Source: JABHGY01 sp964525185 (lineage in GTDB: Bacteria; Fidelibacterota; Marinisomatia; Marinisomatales; UBA1611). Taken from it: a DNA stretch of 64,000 bases. The first letter of the stretch is position 1. The number at the start of each line of letters is the position of its first letter. Shown one piece after another: positions 36,801 through 47,300 of the stretch. The notes below the pieces were generated by a model. That model ran no database searches and was not told where the DNA came from. It worked only from the letters and a program-made list of their open reading frames with translations. Position numbers and translations under genes: made by a program. The stretch lies in contig CAZGFQ010000006.1 in NCBI GenBank assembly GCA_964525185.1, forward strand, positions 13,697-77,696. Direction: 5' to 3'.

Positions 36801-37189
36801 AATTCCGCAGAATATTCTGATGCAGCAGAACGCACATCATCCGTATATGGCGTTGTATCATCTTCATCCGACAAGGAAGGATCGTTTGGTCTTGATTTTG
36901 CACTTATCATCCAAAGACCAGATTGAAAAATAGCAAATTTGCCACTCCCCTTTGGCCATTCAGTTCCAGAACTTCCCGTTACGTGATAACTTGATACGTC
37001 GCCATGATTACCATGTACAGTGGAAATATTATTTCCATCCCATAAAACGTGTTCAATTACACCCGAGTTAGGAAACATAGATTTGAACAATCCGTTCGCA
37101 TGGTCTGGGTCTCCTACTTTATTTGTTGGTTCTGCAGCCATTAGCATTGTGCCCATAGCCAACAGAAGAATTATTTTTTTAATTTGCAT
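33899..37189 (-). CDS. Large exported protein, left module (sorting-domain C-terminus)
   Basis: A 1096-residue exported protein with signal MQIKKIILLLAMGTMLMAAEP. I prefer the ATG at 37189; the frame is open to an ATG at 37222 overlapping the receptor stop (TAATG), so that alternative is possible. The body is beta-rich with a fibronectin-like domain (GYNIYQGESAVGPWKRI). Near residue 850 it has FTENGSIASYANIQ, RGNVDPDTI and YQVAGASKP, nearly the same as in the 44394 protein, so they are paralogues. The C-terminus (NVFPNPYF, TIRIYTISGDLV, WDLRNSNGIPVASGVYIAYI) is a type IX/FlgD-like sorting domain. It is downstream of the TonB-dependent receptor. Confidence 0.85.
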   Translation of the reverse strand: MQIKKIILLLAMGTMLMAAEPTNKVGDPDHANGLFKSMFPNSGVIEHVLWDGNNISTVHGNHGDVSSYHVTGSSGTEWPKGSGKFAIFQSGLWMISAKSRPNDPSLSDEDDTTPYTDDVRSAASEYSAEFVPGNMSGTSDGHIYQIHRAELDAFLENDYATYSAMSASLPITKIDGANIFTEPATKSFPTSDFENWPAEDGAPWIDANGDGVYNIQDGDYPDILGDMFHWYVMNDGDAATHQNLWGTVPMGVEVQTSVFGFNQAGALGNILFVRWVAINKGTDDLDSVYVSMWHDDDVGDASDDLVGCDTLLSVGYTYNAGADMLYGAGVPAAGADFFQGPLVDSEGDTASILTWSQDSSYFVKTFNGKKRLGLTSFAKYTNSDPTAGDPETAEEALNYMNGRNGETGEQFVDPGTGEPTLFRHAGNPVTGAGDLDHTEGDRRYMMTSGPFTFNVGDTAEVVGSIIIAASGDWQKSITKMKYYDNFAQGAFDANFNVCSPPAPEVEVSQMDRKVVLSFEGIAEKVEEYSCAGYGFQGYNIYQGESAVGPWKRITTYDLVDDIKLIIDQGLDDATGELLEFPSQFGTDTGIDHFIEIDQDYVDGGLLINYREYYFAVTAYAYDPEAAKRVIESPIYSYTAIPNPPGVGTELAIGNNENVEYSHTSGTAGTSIYPNVVDPYLLTGELYSVTVEEADSTRSKWVLSSGGEVVAEDTLFPITQDYFAILKDANGGIDPDGVYINNTITDGFILTFQDGLWDVNDYSSATETVADTVNSALAFSGLGSGGFSAWADYMNFLFDAYGANAGFSPANGVPGVADKQRDLELRFTENGSIASYANIQSLRGNVDPDTIMIPFELWDVEGGEERQINVLTYQVAGASKPSSLIEGAIFNEDETVSHWAFSANFQYVPVYTDYNASSVSPIHPQNNADQTGWVLNFDRNNTVWQGGDQIEIVFDNPLVQGVDEYQFTPIGTASSADVSLDIEKINVFPNPYFGQNPEEGNPQGRMVYFTHLGVGTSTIRIYTISGDLVTRFDHSVESENAAGGNRAVWDLRNSNGIPVASGVYIAYITVTDENGSAIGEKILKLAIFQPEERLDLF

Positions 37190-37221
37190 TGTATTATATC
37201 TCCTATTTTCCTGACTCATCA

Positions 37222-40200
37222 TTATAAATCAATCCTGAAACCAATTCGTACTTGTCTTGGTTCTTCCCAATTATAAGGATTTGACAGTTTGGAATTATAA
37301 AGGTTAGCGGCTTGTTCCTGTGTCGCTGTTCCATTAAAAGCAGCAGTTGTCATCCAATTAACACCTTCATCTGTTCCAAGCCAACCATCATTATCAGCTT
37401 GACCAGTTGCGGGATAAATTGTACTTACATTTCTGAAATCTAAGAGGTTTTTCACCCAGACAAAGAATTTCATATTGTATTTACCAAAACTCAAACCTTT
37501 GTCCACTTTTAAATCTACATTCATAGACCAAGGCATATTTGCTGAATTAAATGCAGCAGTAGGTCGGTAAGAAATTCCACCTGTTAAAACTTCTGTGTCT
37601 ACTTGGACTGGAGTGTACGGAAGACCACTACCAAATCTCATTAATAAATTCATACCAAATAATGGTAATCTAGAACGAGCTCCTGTGCGGTAATCAAGCG
37701 CTAGATTTCCAGTGTGGCGCTGATCAAAATCAAGAGGTGAAACATAGGTTAAATTATTACCACCTTGCCAAGCAATACGATAATTACCACCTGCGCTTGA
37801 CCCTGTACCCCCCGCATACTGTAGAGTGTAATTCGCATCAAGCATTAAATTACTTACTCTCCGAGTTTTTAATGATAAGCTTAATCCTTTAACTGTACCA
37901 TAATCCCCATTCACATATAGAGCATATCCAACGGGACGTGCAGCAATATTTCGAATTTGAGGGTAACCTGTCATTTGTTTGTAAAAAACGGTAGCATCAA
38001 TACTTATATCAGACGAAACCATTTGTTTAAAACCAATTTCGTATTGTGTGTTTTCTTGTGGTTGTAAATCTGGGTTTGCGGAAATAGTGAAATTCCCTTG
38101 GCTCAAATTTTGAACAAATCGAATATAACTTACAAACAAACGATTATTTTCAGGCTGTTGGAAATATTTTCCATACTGTGCGTGAAATACCGTTTTATCT
38201 GAAATTGGGAATGCCATACCAACACGCGGGCTAATTAATGATCTTGGTTCTGCATCAATACGGTGTGGACGACCTGTTTCATCTTCCGATGTGGGGTCCC
38301 AATAAATATATTCAGCGGGATCTAATATGCCATTTTCATCCGCATCTTTTGCATAAACTGTTTCAGCAATTTGATTGTTATCATCAATAACAATATTATT
38401 TGCTCCACCTGTTTCAGGGTTGAAAATTTGGTTCGCTGGGTCGAAATAATCATAACGTAATCCTAAATTCAAAACTAAATCGTTTAACTCAATTTTGTCT
38501 CGAAGATAAAATGCTCTGCTATTAGGGCGACGCGCATCATCTTGACCTGAGTTTACTTCTTCTTCACCTGTAATATTGTATCCAATATTTTCAGCATAAG
38601 CAGATGCATACGCTTGATGTTTATAATTACCAAAATAATCATCATAATCTGAATCGCCATCGCCGTCATAATCATCATTTTTCCAGGAATCAGTATCATC
38701 TTGAGTATAATCTAAGACGCCATCTTGACCCATAGTGACAGACAGTGCGGAATCTAAAACGACACCATTTGAATCAGTATCAGTTGCAACCCATTCATAA
38801 TTCCAAATATCTTGAGTTCCTGAATATGGCGCATTTACTGAAAAATAGTTTGTAACAGAACGAGAGCGGCTCAACCTATAATAACGAATCATACTATTTG
38901 TTATTTCAAATCCTGCTTTCAATTCGTGATTATTATACTGCCACGTCAATGAACCGGTAAATGCATCTCTAGAAGTGTTGCGTTTTGTATAATTACTTCC
39001 GTCTGCGCTTGTATATCCAGCTTTAGTATAGTTTGCTAATTCTAAATCTGGAGTTGGCATTTTTGCATTTCCGTTATATAGTGGGTTGATATAATTCATA
39101 TCGTCATACCGCATTTCGTTATAATGCCAAAATGCTGTTGAGTCCCACGCCCAATATACACTTGTATCTTGAGCCCACGATTGTGAACCAATATCTACCG
39201 TATCGAAATTCCAATAATCATAATCATAAACACCTAAAATATTATCATTAGAGTCAGTGACCACATATTGATAAACAGGATCACTAGTATAATCATACAT
39301 TTTACCTGAATTAATATAAGGAACTTCCAGTCCAGATAATGTTCCGTCTTCATAAGTAAATTGACCATAACTTTGATCAAAAACAGGATCATAATACTTA
39401 TACGAATCTTCCGAGTGACTGTATTGCACATTAAAAAACATATTTTTAAATGCAGGAATAGCGCCACTCAAATTACCATAGTAAGATAAAAACCCATTGT
39501 CTGATTTATTAAATCTATTTATCCAATCGCCTGTGCCAACTTTATTGGATGTGCTATTTGGGCTATACATATCGAACAAGGAGCGTGAATGACTATAATT
39601 AGATCGCTCACTATTAAATGATGACCCACCTATTTTTAATTTCCAGGGTAATTTAAACTTTGGCTGAAAATCAATAAGGACGTTACCGGCAATACTTGAT
39701 TTTTCAATCCAGTTATTTGGCTTAGGCCCCCATCTATATTCTACATCGTCAGCTGAAATATCGCGATAATCTGGCGCGTCGTATTCGCCATTACCGTTAT
39801 TATCTGTATATACTTCTGCGGGAGTATCAATGCCCTCATCGTAAACACCGTTTGCATCTTTATCAATAAAATCATCCCAAATGGTATTCCCATTTGCGTC
39901 AATATAATTATCACCAACATCAGGCCGGCCTGCAGCATCAAGTTCGCCTGTATAATAAGGGATTGTTGCATTTGTTGGGCTTGCATCTGCTAAACTAGAT
40001 TGTTCAACAGAAAGGAAGTATCGTAACCAGTTTAATCCTGGAACGGGTCCACCTAAAGCAAATGAACCTAATTGGTACCCGTAAGAATAAGCGAATGGTT
40101 TATCTACTGATGCATCGGGAGAACCAAAATCTTTAATACCTTCAACGGTAATATCTAAATCAGATCCACCTGTTTTTGTTGTTGTTTTAACAATACCAGA

Positions 40201-40866
40201 ATTAGCGGATCCATATTCAGCTCCAAACCCACCTGACTGAAATGATACTTCTTCTAAACTTAAATTTGGCACGTCACCTGCGCGACCACTTGTATAAGCA
40301 TTGTTAACATAAACACCATCCACGTAAAAGCCAACTTCATCTGTACGGCCACCGCGAATATGGAGATTACCACTTGCATCTGTAACAACACCTGTTTGAA
40401 GCGCAACAACGTCAGCATAACCTCGTACGTTCATATTTTGAATGTCTTCTGAGCGAACAACGCGAACTTCATTTGTAGCATTTATTTCAATAAGTGGTTT
40501 ATCGGCAACAACAACAACTTCTTCGCCCTCTAGTGCTTCAGAAGCAAGTTTAGTTTCAAAAAGATTTGTGGTTAAGTCTGACGTAACCCGAACTTGTTCG
40601 ATAGTAACTGCGCGATATCCGATAAAGCTAAACTTTACATCGTAAAGTCCCGGGGAAACATTTAAAATAACAAACGACCCCGTTTCCGTTGTTGCAGCAC
40701 CATAAGAAGATCCAGCAAGCATAACATTTACGCCTGGCAATGGACTGCCATTTTCTTTATCCACAACTGTCCCTACAACTTTACCAACGTCACCTGCAAA
40801 TAGGTGGCTGGTTAATAGCAGAAACAAAACAGCTTTTACGTGGAAAACTCTTTTTAAAGTATCCAT
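37222..40866 (-). CDS. TonB-dependent receptor with carboxypeptidase-like domain (left module)
   Basis: An outer-membrane receptor of 1214 residues. It has a signal peptide (about 1-24), a CarboxypepD_reg-like domain (26-110: GTVVDKENGSPLPGVNV and following), a plug domain (about 115-230, with LHIRGGRTDEVGFYVDGVYV and FGAEYGSANSGIV) and a barrel ending in VRIGFRIDL. Residues 320-367 hold several DxDxNG-type acidic repeats like calcium-binding loops. No TonB or SusD gene is adjacent, so I do not call it SusC. It is first in the left module and divergent from its paralogue at 41098. The substrate is unknown. Confidence 0.92.
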   Translation of the reverse strand: MDTLKRVFHVKAVLFLLLTSHLFAGDVGKVVGTVVDKENGSPLPGVNVMLAGSSYGAATTETGSFVILNVSPGLYDVKFSFIGYRAVTIEQVRVTSDLTTNLFETKLASEALEGEEVVVVADKPLIEINATNEVRVVRSEDIQNMNVRGYADVVALQTGVVTDASGNLHIRGGRTDEVGFYVDGVYVNNAYTSGRAGDVPNLSLEEVSFQSGGFGAEYGSANSGIVKTTTKTGGSDLDITVEGIKDFGSPDASVDKPFAYSYGYQLGSFALGGPVPGLNWLRYFLSVEQSSLADASPTNATIPYYTGELDAAGRPDVGDNYIDANGNTIWDDFIDKDANGVYDEGIDTPAEVYTDNNGNGEYDAPDYRDISADDVEYRWGPKPNNWIEKSSIAGNVLIDFQPKFKLPWKLKIGGSSFNSERSNYSHSRSLFDMYSPNSTSNKVGTGDWINRFNKSDNGFLSYYGNLSGAIPAFKNMFFNVQYSHSEDSYKYYDPVFDQSYGQFTYEDGTLSGLEVPYINSGKMYDYTSDPVYQYVVTDSNDNILGVYDYDYWNFDTVDIGSQSWAQDTSVYWAWDSTAFWHYNEMRYDDMNYINPLYNGNAKMPTPDLELANYTKAGYTSADGSNYTKRNTSRDAFTGSLTWQYNNHELKAGFEITNSMIRYYRLSRSRSVTNYFSVNAPYSGTQDIWNYEWVATDTDSNGVVLDSALSVTMGQDGVLDYTQDDTDSWKNDDYDGDGDSDYDDYFGNYKHQAYASAYAENIGYNITGEEEVNSGQDDARRPNSRAFYLRDKIELNDLVLNLGLRYDYFDPANQIFNPETGGANNIVIDDNNQIAETVYAKDADENGILDPAEYIYWDPTSEDETGRPHRIDAEPRSLISPRVGMAFPISDKTVFHAQYGKYFQQPENNRLFVSYIRFVQNLSQGNFTISANPDLQPQENTQYEIGFKQMVSSDISIDATVFYKQMTGYPQIRNIAARPVGYALYVNGDYGTVKGLSLSLKTRRVSNLMLDANYTLQYAGGTGSSAGGNYRIAWQGGNNLTYVSPLDFDQRHTGNLALDYRTGARSRLPLFGMNLLMRFGSGLPYTPVQVDTEVLTGGISYRPTAAFNSANMPWSMNVDLKVDKGLSFGKYNMKFFVWVKNLLDFRNVSTIYPATGQADNDGWLGTDEGVNWMTTAAFNGTATQEQAANLYNSKLSNPYNWEEPRQVRIGFRIDL

Positions 40867-41097
40867 AAGTAACTCCTGACTAACTAATCAATGTGTAAAA
40901 TATTAAAAACCTCGGCTTTTTGGGGTGTAACTAACCCTAGAGCGGAAGGGAATATGTAACATTTTTTCAAATGATTCAAGAAAAAACAAGATAAATATGC
41001 CTTTTGAAAATATAGAACTTTTCCCTTGATACAACCACACCTAATGCTCTACCTTTACCTTTATTTTCAACCTGCGTTATTCTGGAGGAAGCGCTTT
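40867..41097. promoter_or_regulatory. Shared divergent regulatory region of two receptor modules
   Basis: This 231-base region separates two divergent TonB-receptor genes and must hold promoters for both modules. On the plus strand TTGAAA (41004) is followed after about 17 bases by TGATAC, a weak sigma-70-like pair; TCTGGAGGAAG ahead of the ATG at 41098 is a good ribosome binding site. I see no clear operator. The promoter assignment is a guess; only the divergent arrangement is certain. Confidence 0.4.
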
Positions 41098-44000
41098 ATG
41101 AAAAAAACATTATTCTATTTCATTATTGTATCTTTCCTGTTTGCTGGTGATACTGGGAAACTCAAGGGGATTATTACTGACCTTACGTCCGGAGATCCGC
41201 TGATTGGCGTGAATATCGTTTTAAAAAATACAACAATGGGAACCGCATCCAGTCAAAATGGTGACTATTCCATTATTTTTATACCTGCTGCAAAATACAC
41301 GGTTTCTGTATCATACATTGGCTACAAAACAATTATTGTTCAGGATGTAATTATTAATGCAAACCATACTACGCAATTGAATTTCAAAATGGATATATCT
41401 GCGGTTGATGGTGAAGAAATAACCGTGGAAGCAGAAAGACCAATTATTGTTCGAGATCAAACAGCAACAACCATTACGATGGAAGAAGAAAAGTTGGAAA
41501 ATATGCCTATCAACTCCTTTGAAGATGCCATGACAACAATGGCTGGGGTTATTGAAAATGATAATTCAGAAAGTGGGATTCATTTTAGGGGCGGGCGTAC
41601 TGGAGAGGTTACTTTCCTTGTGGATGGTTTTGTTGTTGAAGATGCGCTATATGGGGAAATGGGTATGGATGTTTCTCGAAGTGCCATTTCTGAATTATCT
41701 GTAATTACTGGCGCCTTCAATGCAGAGTACGGGGAAGCTATGAGCGGTGTTGTAAATATTGTAACAAAAGAAGGTCGTTCAGATTATTCGTGGAGTCTTC
41801 GCGGTGTTTCCGATAACTTTTTTAACAACGAAATTAATGACTGGGATCAATCTCGAATTGAGGGAACTTTCAGTGGCCCCCTTCTATTTTTCAAGCCAAA
41901 TATTGCAACTTTTTTTGTTTCTGCAGATCGTTTAAATACACGAACATCTCTTTGGAAAAATAAATTACCTTTCAATGTATGGAAAGATGTAAATGATGAC
42001 GGTATTGATGGAAATTGGCTCGATTTGAATGAAGATGGTATTGAGGATGAAAATGAAGTCGATACATTGGCGATGGCTGATATTAATTTAGATGGTATCC
42101 CAGATCTACTTTCAGAGGGTAATATTGAAGAGTCGGGCGCTTATCGTATTCGAGATCGTTACAATGCTAAGCTAGTCTTGCGTCCCATTTCAAAATTAAA
42201 ACTTACCATAGGGTACAATAAATTTTCTGAAGAATCTCAATCTTTTTCTATGAGTTATAGACAGCTACCCGATCGAAGTGGAATTGATTTTGACCTTTCG
42301 ACTGATTTACAAATAAAAGCAAGCTATGCTGTTTCAGAGGATATGTATATCACCGCTCGTTACCAAGACCATAAAACAGAATCATGGTATGGCTATGAAA
42401 CATTATTATCCGAGAATCATGAACTAGAAAGTAAAATAATAAATATTCCTAAAGGATGGGAAGGATACACGCCCGAAACAGTTCCTGCTGGAGAAGATTA
42501 CTTATGGTTGGGATATTATGCTGAACCTTATGCAGACATGAATGGTGATGGTGTTTGGAGTATTTATTCAACTGAATGGTGGAATGATGAGAATGGAAAT
42601 GGTATCTGGGATAATGATGAACCCTATAGCGACTGGAATAATGATAGTTCGTGGAATGTCTTTAATTGGGAAGATGAAAACGGTAATGATGCTTGGGATG
42701 CCGGAGAAGCTATTCTTTCTGATGAATATTGGGATATTCAATCGGGCGCAACATCCACAAATCCTGAAAATTATGACTGGGGCGTTGATGCGCGATTAAG
42801 AGAGGGCGACGCATATGATAATACATCAAACTATGAATTTTACGGGCGCTACAATATTTATAACATTTATGGAGATTCGATAAGAGAGGGTGTTTCCACA
42901 ATGCATGATTATACGTGGTATAAATCTAACTATAAAAGTTGGGGTGGAGATATTACTTGGCAAATTAATAAACAACACCAATTAAAGGCGGGGTTTGAAC
43001 AAAAAAAATATGATTTAGCTCGATTTGCGGCGTACGGAATTGGAGGTGGATATTTTGGCAATTCCGGCGATCCGTCCTTCATTATGTATGAGCATCAACC
43101 TGAATCTCAAAGTTGGTATATCCAAGATAAAATTGAATATAATGATGTGGTCGTTAATATCGGGATTAGAATGGATCAGTTAGACCCAAAAAGTCACTAC
43201 CCAGACCCAACTCAAGAATTGGGGTATTATTATTCTGATGGTGGCGAAACTGTATGGATTGAACCGAGTGATGTCGGTTCTCTAACTGTCGAAAATTCTG
43301 AAAATTTGGAATGGGGTTACTTAAATCGAGATGATAATGGAAATATCACAGGTGGAACGCCAGCACCCGATGCTGAAATTAAAAGTCAATTTAGCCCAAG
43401 GTTAGGTATTGGGTACCCCATAACGGATAAAGTTGCTTTTCATTTTTCGTATGGACACTTTTACCAGTTTCCAGACTTGTACTATATGTATAATTATGGG
43501 AACCAAGAAGGAAATAACATTGCAGCTCCGGGGTGGTCTGGCAATGCAAATTCCATGGCTCAAAATAATAATTTATATGGGAATAATTTATTTCCATTTC
43601 CATATAATTTATCCGATTGGTATATCCCGGAAGTTGGGAGTCCAAATGTAAGCCCTCAGAGATCTGTGCAGTATGAAATGGGGCTAAGAACCTGGATTGG
43701 AGAACATTATGTATTAAGCTCCACTTTATATTATAAAGATTTGTTTGATTATGCCGCTTCTCGGATTTATGATGCCGACCCACAACAATATGCAGTTTAT
43801 GAAAATATGGATTATGCAAATTCCCGAGGATTTGAAATTTCTCTAGAAAAACTATTTTCAAATAATTATAGTTGGTACATCAATTATGCTATGGCCCGCG
43901 CGGAAGGTAATGCGCCTAACTCATCTTACCATTGGGATGTGGCTTATTTGGAATCCGTCTACGGGTGGCGTGATTATAATCGCACATTTACGATGGACTG

Positions 44001-44391
44001 GGACCAAACACATACTATAAACATCGGGATTGATTATCAACATCCAAAAGGGTTTGGAATAAATGTATTAGGAAATATTGGAAGTGGGTTGCCTTACACA
44101 CCTACAGACTCCAGAGGGCGCCCAATTGATGAACCAAATTCAGGTCGAATGCCGCCTACTGCAAATTTCAATATGAAAGCATTTTACGATTTGCCGGTTA
44201 AAAAAACAAAAGCACGATTATTTATGGATATTACAAATGTGTTTAATTATCAAAATGTGCTTCGCGTCTTCGGAAATTCAGGACAACCTGATGTAAATCT
44301 AAATCCCAATATTTCCCCTATGTATCTATGGCGTCCATACTATTACAGTTCGCCTAGACATATTGAAGTTGGCTTAAGTGTAGGAATGTAA
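41098..44391 (+). CDS. TonB-dependent receptor with carboxypeptidase-like domain (right module)
   Basis: An outer-membrane receptor of 1097 residues. The start is the ATG at 41098, since GGAGG lies 8 bases upstream and it begins a signal peptide (MKKTLFYFIIVSFLFAGDTG); the open frame continues 24 codons upstream without a plausible start. A CarboxypepD_reg-like domain (about 20-95) precedes a plug (IHFRGGRTGEVTFLVDGFVV; FNAEYGEAMSGVVNIVT) and a barrel ending in IEVGLSVGM. Two stretches, DVNDDGIDGN to DINLDGIPD and DMNGDGVW to DENGNDAWDAGEA, are acidic calcium-loop-like repeats. It is paralogous to the 37222-40866 protein and opens the right module. Confidence 0.92.
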   Translation: MKKTLFYFIIVSFLFAGDTGKLKGIITDLTSGDPLIGVNIVLKNTTMGTASSQNGDYSIIFIPAAKYTVSVSYIGYKTIIVQDVIINANHTTQLNFKMDISAVDGEEITVEAERPIIVRDQTATTITMEEEKLENMPINSFEDAMTTMAGVIENDNSESGIHFRGGRTGEVTFLVDGFVVEDALYGEMGMDVSRSAISELSVITGAFNAEYGEAMSGVVNIVTKEGRSDYSWSLRGVSDNFFNNEINDWDQSRIEGTFSGPLLFFKPNIATFFVSADRLNTRTSLWKNKLPFNVWKDVNDDGIDGNWLDLNEDGIEDENEVDTLAMADINLDGIPDLLSEGNIEESGAYRIRDRYNAKLVLRPISKLKLTIGYNKFSEESQSFSMSYRQLPDRSGIDFDLSTDLQIKASYAVSEDMYITARYQDHKTESWYGYETLLSENHELESKIINIPKGWEGYTPETVPAGEDYLWLGYYAEPYADMNGDGVWSIYSTEWWNDENGNGIWDNDEPYSDWNNDSSWNVFNWEDENGNDAWDAGEAILSDEYWDIQSGATSTNPENYDWGVDARLREGDAYDNTSNYEFYGRYNIYNIYGDSIREGVSTMHDYTWYKSNYKSWGGDITWQINKQHQLKAGFEQKKYDLARFAAYGIGGGYFGNSGDPSFIMYEHQPESQSWYIQDKIEYNDVVVNIGIRMDQLDPKSHYPDPTQELGYYYSDGGETVWIEPSDVGSLTVENSENLEWGYLNRDDNGNITGGTPAPDAEIKSQFSPRLGIGYPITDKVAFHFSYGHFYQFPDLYYMYNYGNQEGNNIAAPGWSGNANSMAQNNNLYGNNLFPFPYNLSDWYIPEVGSPNVSPQRSVQYEMGLRTWIGEHYVLSSTLYYKDLFDYAASRIYDADPQQYAVYENMDYANSRGFEISLEKLFSNNYSWYINYAMARAEGNAPNSSYHWDVAYLESVYGWRDYNRTFTMDWDQTHTINIGIDYQHPKGFGINVLGNIGSGLPYTPTDSRGRPIDEPNSGRMPPTANFNMKAFYDLPVKKTKARLFMDITNVFNYQNVLRVFGNSGQPDVNLNPNISPMYLWRPYYYSSPRHIEVGLSVGM

Positions 44392-44393
44392 AC

Positions 44394-47300
44394 ATGAAAA
44401 AATATTTAATAATTACCTTATTACTTAATATTGCAATCCATGCGGGTAACCCAACAACTGGGCTTTCTAAACGTGAATATTATAATCAATTTATAGCCCC
44501 TTCAAAAGGACGAGCTCCTCTTGGTAGACCCGCAGCATATGACGACAGAAAGCGAAGTGTTCTTGATAAAGGAAATATGGTTTTACGTTTATCGAATGCC
44601 GCAATTTATGGATATGATCGCTGGGGATTAAACCATGAATTCCCCGCTGGAAGCATGATAACAAATGGGTGTTGTACATACTATTGGACACAAGCACCCA
44701 TGGTGGGTGCATTAAAAAATGGTGTCCCATCTGTCTCTGTGGGTGTTCGGGGTTCTGTACGAGATTCGGAAGAAGAGTTTGAACCGTTACCGGGTTATGA
44801 TGCTGGATATAGTGACACAGATCAAAATATTGGAATTGCTTTCAGCGATATGGAGCAATCTTGGCCAGATCGATGGCCTATTGAAGCGGATCCAACAGGA
44901 ACGTTTGCATCCGTTTTGTATGATGCAAACGGCAATGTTGAAGATACGCTTTATTTCCCTGGCGTGGAGCCGGCGTTAGGGCCGGAAGGATTCCCGGATG
45001 CTCCATGCGGATTGGGTGTTCAAGCTGACAGAGAAGCTTATTTTGTTGTAACTGATAATGACCCAACAGATGGAAATACTTACGCAAGCAACAATGGCGT
45101 TGGTCCACTAAATGTACGTATCGATACTTGGGTATTAAATTATGCAAATACCTTTGGGAATGATGGACTTATATTTATTCAGAAAATGACAAATGTGGGT
45201 AATGATACCTTAAGGGATTTATACTTTGGAATCGCTGGAGATCCAGATGCGCCAGAACAAGGAAGCGCGGAATGGACTGATGATTTATGTATGCTCATTT
45301 CTGCAGATGATCCTCACATTGCAGAAAAATTATCTGACACTACGGATGCACATTTATTAGAAAATTTAGCCATTGTTTGGGATCCGGATGATGAATCATC
45401 GGGGTTTGTGTCATCTGGACTTGGGTGGATTGGACTCAAATTTCTTGAATGTACAAAATACAATATGGATGGTTCAATTCAATCATATGATATTTCAACT
45501 TTTTATACATACGAATACAGTGAAGATTCCCAAAGCGACAATGATGCATATAATATTCAAATGAGTCATGGAATACAAGAACCACATAATATTGAACCGC
45601 CTTCTAATGATTTATTCCAAAAACCTTATTCTTACGGCCCTGATATAACGTGGATTGTTGCTGCGGGCGGACCAGAACAAGTAACAGCAGATGGCGATAC
45701 TATTCCAGAAATGGCTGTGGCGCCGGGAGAATATGTCATTTTTACTTTTGCTGATTTTATGGGAATTAATGAAGCGGATTTATTAAGGAATGCAAAAGTT
45801 TTTCAATCCTTATATGATAACAATTGCGCCAGTCCACAACCACCACAACCTCCAGTTGTACATGCCGTTCCGCAAGATGGAAAAGTTGCTCTATTCTGGG
45901 ATAATCGCAGTGAAAATTCTATCGATCCTGTAACAGGAAATAATGCATTCCAAGGATATCGTGTTTATAGAAGTTCTGATCGGGGAAATACCTGGGGCTC
46001 AGTGGTAACAGATTTTAATGGCAACCCAACTGATTTTTATAAACCGCTGGCTATTTTTGATAAAATGGACGGACTCAATGGAGCCTATGCAATGTCTGAC
46101 CCATTAATTTATTATAATCTCGGAAATGACGACGGATTACGTTATTCGTTTATTGATCAAGATTTGGTAAATGGTTATGAATATTGGTATTCCATTTCTG
46201 CTTATGATGGACCTGACGATTGGTCTGGAGCCCGTGTGGACCCCATGGAAAATGCTAAAGTAAAGAATGCATTTATAGATGGAGATAATACCATTTCAAT
46301 TGTTCCGCAAGGCAAGTCCCTTGGGCATGAAATTGGAGATAAAAATGTAATACATACGGGTATAGCAAAAGCTACTTTGAGTGCGGTGGATGCAGAAGCA
46401 TTTGTCTTTGATTTTTTAGGTGAAGTAGAAGTAGAAGAGTCCGATTTTGTAAGTAAGGGCTATTCGTATTCCGTTGACTTTTATGATGATGGAATATCTA
46501 TAGATTCTACCGATGATGATATGGCAAACTGGGATACAACGTATTTTTCATATTGGACATTAACAAACTCAACAACAGGAGAAACTATTATAGATCAAGA
46601 TTCCGATGTAGAATCAGGTAAAATGAAATATGTTATTGATGGTTTTATCCCCGTCTTCAACAATGCATCGTTTACCATTTCTGGAGCAGACACTGTTATT
46701 CATACTGTTTTAGATAGTCTTGCATCAAACCTTGCTTTTACAGGTGGTGGAGCATCTGGGGCTGCCAACCCATCTTGGGGTGGTTTTGTTGACTATTTAT
46801 ATAATAATTATCCTGCATCCGCTGGATTTTCTCCACCATCCGATATTATTAGCTATAAAGAATTGGGTGTTGATCTACAAATTAGATTTACAGAATCGGG
46901 GTCCATTGCATCATACTATAATTTAAATATTCTGAGAGGAAATGCTGACCCAGATACTATACAACTTCCCATCGAAATATGGGATACAGAAAATAACCAA
47001 CGACTTAACTTAGCTGTTTATCAGGTTGCTGGGAATTCAAAGCCAGTTCCTCCGTGGGTACCAGACAGTTCAATTGTGGTTGATTCTGTTTTCACAAATT
47101 CTGACACCACGCTTGATTCGTCTTGGGCTCATTATTACTCCCTGTCTACTAATTTGCAATTAGTTCCAATTCATGATGAGTATATTGGTTCATCCAATAC
47201 ATATCACTTTGCAGAAGATGCCGGTCTTATGGGGTGGGTCTTGAATTTCAACACAAGTAATTTACGTTTTAATTATGGCGATATATTAGATATTGTATTC

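Noticed and set aside
37190..37222. 11-residue longer N-terminus for the left large exported protein
   Set aside because: The shorter form gives a regular signal peptide (MQIKKIILLLAMG); the longer one puts polar residues ahead of it. The TAATG overlap keeps the long form possible, so this is a preference only.
42535..42714. Near-repeated DNA (GATGA-rich blocks) as a tandem nucleotide repeat
   Set aside because: The similarity follows from Asp/Asn/Gly-rich calcium-loop codons within an intact reading frame, not from tandem DNA duplication.
43391..43861. 156-residue minus-strand ORF inside the right TonB-dependent receptor
   Set aside because: Histidine/leucine-rich shadow of the acidic, aromatic barrel coding frame; no own ribosome binding site.
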